Shown: piece after piece, positions 8,317 through 10,624 of the stretch | Numbering within the stretch: the first letter of the stretch is position 1 | Layout: each line of letters begins with the position of its first letter | NCBI GenBank assembly: GCA_020850025.1 | Contig: JADZFI010000329.1 | Span: 1 to 10,624, forward strand | DNA from: Saprospiraceae bacterium | Lineage (GTDB): Bacteria; Bacteroidota; Bacteroidia; Chitinophagales; Saprospiraceae | DNA: 10,624 nucleotides | Direction: 5' to 3' | Notes under the pieces: model-generated | Databases searched by the model: none | Told to the model about the DNA's origin: nothing | Seen by the model: the letters and a program-made list of their open reading frames with translations, nothing else | Program-made: the position numbers and the translations under genes

Positions 8317-8497
8317 AATGTCCAATATCCAATGTCCAATATCCAATGTCCAAGGGGGCGGGTGCTTGAGGTGAGCTGTCATGATGGGTGATTCACCGGC
8401 GCTTGGCAAAGCAGGCATGTAATGCCTGGCCAATGTACCGACCCCGAGCGCCCGCATCACTTGGACATTGGATATTGGACATTGGATATTGGACATT
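8317..8497. repeat. Perfect 38-bp inverted repeat built of heptamers, with nested hairpins
   Basis: Arms 8317-8354 and 8460-8497 are exact reverse complements over 38 bases. Each arm is a run of alternating heptamers ACATTGG and ATATTGG (on the plus strand of the right arm from 8465). The pairing continues imperfectly inward: GCGGGTGCTTGAGG near 8358-8371 against the opposite arm matches at 11 of 14. The centre has a hairpin CAGGCAT / ATGCCTG with a 3-base loop (8412-8428), extended past a 4-base bulge by TTGGC / GCCAA (8403-8433). The element starts 2 bases after the sigma gene stop and ends 19 bases before the purC ATG, so it is the whole intergenic region. No ORF inside looks real. Confidence 0.93.
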
Positions 8498-8499
8498 CC

Positions 8500-9090
8500 C
8501 TACTGGAGCACCACCTCTTTCTCCGACATCATTTTGCGGATGTTGATCAGCGCATAGCGCATACGACCGAGTGCGGTATTGATGCTCACACGAGTGAGGC
8601 CGGCAATCTCTTTGAAGCTCATGTCGGCATAATGGCGGAGGATGACCACCTCGCGTTGTTCAGGAGGCAGAGAATCCACCAGCGTACGGATACGGTTGTG
8701 GGTTTCGGAACGCATGATCATGGTTTCCGGACCTTCATCGCTCACGCGGAGCACATCAAAGATATCGAACTCTGGGCTCGGATTGATGTGAGCGCGGCGT
8801 TTGTTCCGACGGTGATAGTCCACGCACATGTTGTAGGCGATGCGCATAGCCCATTGCACGAATTTACCTTCGTGGTTGTACTTGCCCCGGCGGAGCGTGT
8901 CAATGATCTTAATAAACACTTCCTGAAAGATGTCCTCAGCGAGGGCACGATCTTTCACAAAAAGATAGATAGAGGTGTAAATTTTTGCCTTGCAGCGAGA
9001 AAGAAGGATCTCGAAGGCTTGTTCATCACCATCTGTGTAACGGGCGATCAGTTCCTGATCGTGGAGCATTGGCATAACTTGCATGAGCAA
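8500..9090 (-). CDS. ECF-type RNA polymerase sigma factor without a neighbouring anti-sigma
   Basis: A sigma-70 family protein of up to 196 residues with regions 2 and 4 only. Region 2: KDRALAEDIFQEVFIKIIDT at 46-65 and KFVQWAMRIAYNMCVDYHRR at 76-95. The linker (about 100-130) is acidic. Region 4: DSLPPEQREVVILRHYADM at 139-157, then the helix-turn-helix SFKEIAGLTRVSINTALGRM at 158-177 and MRYALINIRKMM. In-frame Met codons at residues 1, 3, 6 and 8 (9090, 9084, 9075, 9069) leave the start open; MLHDQELIARYTDGDEQAF from Met8 is the usual beginning of such proteins. No anti-sigma gene adjoins it: upstream is a divergent membrane protein gene and downstream the purC repeat. It is quite unlike the other sigma factor in this window. 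Regulon unknown. Confidence 0.95.
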   Translation of the reverse strand: MLMQVMPMLHDQELIARYTDGDEQAFEILLSRCKAKIYTSIYLFVKDRALAEDIFQEVFIKIIDTLRRGKYNHEGKFVQWAMRIAYNMCVDYHRRNKRRAHINPSPEFDIFDVLRVSDEGPETMIMRSETHNRIRTLVDSLPPEQREVVILRHYADMSFKEIAGLTRVSINTALGRMRYALINIRKMMSEKEVVLQ

Positions 9091-9102
9091 ATGGGTTTTG
9101 CT

Positions 9103-9137
9103 TTTAACCAGTTAAATTGGTTCGAAAATTTAAATGG
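9103..9137. promoter_or_regulatory. Overlapping inverted repeats just upstream of the sigma gene start
   Basis: TTTAAC / GTTAAA (9103-9108, 9111-9116) forms a palindrome with a 2-base centre; AACCA / TGGTT (9106-9110, 9118-9122) and CCA-TTAAATT / AATTTAA-TGG (9108-9118, 9127-9137, one mismatch) overlap it. They lie 13-47 bases before the first ATG of the sigma gene, inside its leader if the promoter at 9211-9218 is right. This could be a protein-binding site or an RNA structure near the start; no known operator is recognised. Confidence 0.35.
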
Positions 9138-9210
9138 TGTACAAGTTTCTAGCCGATACGCAGATAAAAAGTTGGTGATGAATGTTGGCGTTGTGCCGTG
9201 TTGATGAGGT

Positions 9211-9218
9211 CAAATGTA
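9211..9218 (-). promoter_or_regulatory. Candidate -7 box for the ECF sigma gene
   Basis: TACATTTG on the minus strand (CAAATGTA on plus) matches the Bacteroidota -7 consensus TAnnTTTG exactly. It is about 120 bases upstream of the first ATG, giving a leader of about 110 bases. No TTTG is found at the expected -33 spacing, so the call rests on one box. Confidence 0.35.
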
Positions 9219-9300
9219 TGGGGATATTGTTCGGAGAGGAAAATTTTTTTTGCGTTTTAACAATATATTTCTTGCTGTGCAGGCAACCCGAATTTTTTCT

Positions 9301-9331
9301 TATGATAAATTTGGCGAACTACCTATTTTTG
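9301..9331 (+). promoter_or_regulatory. Candidate promoter for the CNNM-type gene
   Basis: TATTTTTG at 9324-9331 fits TAnnTTTG, with TATG (9301-9304, three of four bases of TTTG) exactly 19 bases upstream, the spacing of Bacteroidota -33/-7 promoters. TAAATTTG at 9306-9313 is another exact -7 match without a -33 partner. The leader would be about 125 bases. AT-rich DNA yields such matches by chance, hence modest confidence. Confidence 0.35.
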
Positions 9332-9463
9332 CCCCCGAATCCAGAACAAAGTTCGGCGCAACTTTTTTTACTGATTCCTGTAAGTAGCCTCGCTTCCACG
9401 CCGCACGTTCCAAACGCGCCACCAAAACAGCTTGATATCAAAGCGGCATGAAAGCATTTTAGC

Positions 9464-10624
9464 ATGGACATTGCCATAGTAGTCGTCCTTATTGTCCTGC
9501 ACGGATTTCTTGTGCTGGGAGAAATTGCCCTGCTCACCGCCAAACGCTCGCGCCTGGAAGGCGAAAAACTCAAAGGCAACCGCAACGCTGCCATTGCAGT
9601 AAATCTCCTTGACAACATAGATCACTATCTCTCTGCCATGCAGATCGGGATCACCCTGATCAGTATTGTGGAAGGCGCATACGCCGGTGTAGCCATCGGT
9701 CATCAATTGGAGCCGTTCATCTCCATGATACCGGCTGCAGCTCCTTACAGTGAACAGATCTCCATTTCCGTTGTAGTGACGCTGATCACCTATTTTTCCC
9801 TGATCGTGGGGGAATTGGCTCCAAAATATATTGCCATCCAGTACGCCGACCCCCTGGCCATTGCCTGTGCTCCGGTGATGAATGTGATTACCAAGATTAC
9901 AGGACCCATTTCCGTTTTCCTGAGCTGGAGCACCAAGCTGTTTATGCGAATGCTGTTCATCAAACCCAACGATCAGCAGAGCATTTCGGAAGACGAAATC
10001 AAGTTGATGGTCAAAATGGCCAATCAACAAGGCGTACTGGAGCCAAAGGAATCCGAGTTTATCACCAATATACTTCGTTTCGCCGACCGCGACGCCTATA
10101 CCATTATGACCCACCGGAATGAGGTGGAATGGATTGACATACAGGCTCCATCGGAAGAGAACGACCGCATCATCCGGGAAAGCGGTTACACCAAGTTTCT
10201 GCTTTGCGAAGACAATATCGAGAACATCCTGGGCGTCGTGAAACTCCGCGATTACATTGATAATCTGGGTAAAAAGGATTTTGATTTCCGGAAAATTGCC
10301 ACTCAGCCACTGTACATTCCGGAATCCATGAACGCCCTGAAAATACTGGAGCGATTCCGAAAAGAACGCAATTATTTTGCCGTTGTGGTGGATGAATATG
10401 GCTCCACACAGGGAATCATTACCTTGCACGACCTTACAGAAAACATTTTCGGGACATTGCCTGATTTGGATGATACTGAGGAGCCTGATATTATTACACG
10501 AGAAGATGGAAGCATGCTGATAGACGGTATGATTCCTATCGACGAGCTGCGTGAGACCCTGAGTATCAAGGAGTTTGACTTTGAAGATGCCGATTATTCC
10601 ACCCTGGCTGGTTTTATCCTGTAC
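9464..10624 (+). CDS. CNNM/CorC-type membrane protein with CBS pair (hemolysin C family), 3' end cut off
   Basis: The first 387 residues of a gene that runs off the right edge. Start ATG at 9464 is fixed by an in-frame stop at 9449-9451. Residues 1-160 form the CNNM (DUF21) transmembrane domain: MDIAIVVVLIVLHGFLVLGEIALL (helix 1 with the usual small-residue and Glu pattern), KRSRLEG, YLSAMQIGITLISIVEGAYAG, and GELAPKYIAIQYADPLA at 116-132 with the conserved GE-PK motif of the ion path. Residues about 205-330 are a pair of CBS domains: IMTHRNEVEWID at 214-225 (family form MTPR), ILGVVKLRDYID and FAVVVDEYGSTQGIITLHDL. From 346 a CorC/HlyC-type C-terminal domain begins (DGSMLIDGMIPIDEL). Family members export or balance Mg2+ or related cations in the inner membrane. 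The end of the C-terminal domain lies beyond the window. Confidence 0.93.
   Translation, partial: MDIAIVVVLIVLHGFLVLGEIALLTAKRSRLEGEKLKGNRNAAIAVNLLDNIDHYLSAMQIGITLISIVEGAYAGVAIGHQLEPFISMIPAAAPYSEQISISVVVTLITYFSLIVGELAPKYIAIQYADPLAIACAPVMNVITKITGPISVFLSWSTKLFMRMLFIKPNDQQSISEDEIKLMVKMANQQGVLEPKESEFITNILRFADRDAYTIMTHRNEVEWIDIQAPSEENDRIIRESGYTKFLLCEDNIENILGVVKLRDYIDNLGKKDFDFRKIATQPLYIPESMNALKILERFRKERNYFAVVVDEYGSTQGIITLHDLTENIFGTLPDLDDTEEPDIITREDGSMLIDGMIPIDELRETLSIKEFDFEDADYSTLAGFILY

Larger units (their letters stand above)
9091..9463. other. Divergent AT-rich intergenic region of 373 bases
   Basis: This gap separates the ECF sigma gene (minus) from the CNNM-type gene (plus). It is rich in A/T runs, including TTTTTTTT near 9243-9251, and holds inverted repeats next to the sigma start and candidate promoters facing each way, listed separately. 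Open frames in it lack family features and I treat them as chance. The mini-frame ATGAAAGCATTTTAG at 9448-9462 ends just before the CNNM start and is probably meaningless. Confidence 0.6.

Overview
The window looks like chromosomal DNA of a Bacteroidota bacterium, probably near the Saprospiraceae/Chitinophagia. The evidence is a secreted protein with a C-terminal type IX secretion (T9SS) sorting domain, TAnnTTTG-like promoter boxes, a Bacteroidota-style ECF sigma / anti-sigma-like / Spy-like operon, and a DUF4838 secreted protein. I see no tRNA, rRNA, CRISPR array, transposase or phage gene.

Layout, left to right. Bases 203-1756 (+) encode a secreted T9SS cargo protein. A strong hairpin at 1793-1829 separates it from the convergent gene. 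From 9090 down to 1875 every gene is on the minus strand. In order of transcription these are an ECF sigma factor (9090-8500), the purine enzyme PurC (8297-7353), a secreted DUF4838 protein (7203-4987), then after a 170-base gap a second ECF sigma factor (4816-4253), overlapped ATGA by a membrane-anchored anti-sigma-like protein (4256-3705), a small periplasmic Spy/CpxP-like protein (3683-3201) and a class C beta-lactamase-fold lipoprotein (3059-1875). Divergent from this block, after a 373-base AT-rich gap, starts a CNNM/CorC-type membrane protein with CBS domains (9464 to the right edge, +, cut off).

How the genes work together. The 4816-3201 trio is a recognisable envelope-stress type unit: sigma factor, its likely membrane partner, and a periplasmic protein of the kind that senses or buffers envelope stress. 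The beta-lactamase-like lipoprotein downstream may or may not be co-transcribed. The first ECF sigma factor has no anti-sigma neighbour, so its partner is elsewhere or absent. PurC is housekeeping. DUF4838 and the T9SS protein act outside the cytoplasm.

The most unusual content is not a gene. Three of the four non-overlapping gaps in the minus-strand block are filled by short tandem words arranged as inverted repeats or joined to a long hairpin: octamers GTRTTTGA at 3084-3200, eight copies of ACGGTGG plus a near-perfect 28-bp-arm hairpin at 7206-7317, and a perfect 38-bp inverted repeat made of the heptamers ACATTGG/ATATTGG at 8317-8497. Each begins at or within about 40 bases of a stop codon and ends 2-24 bases from the next start codon. 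The two heptamer families share the form AYRKTGG. They look like members of one class of intergenic snap-back repeat, and they push two reading frames upstream of the true starts of PurC and the DUF4838 protein.
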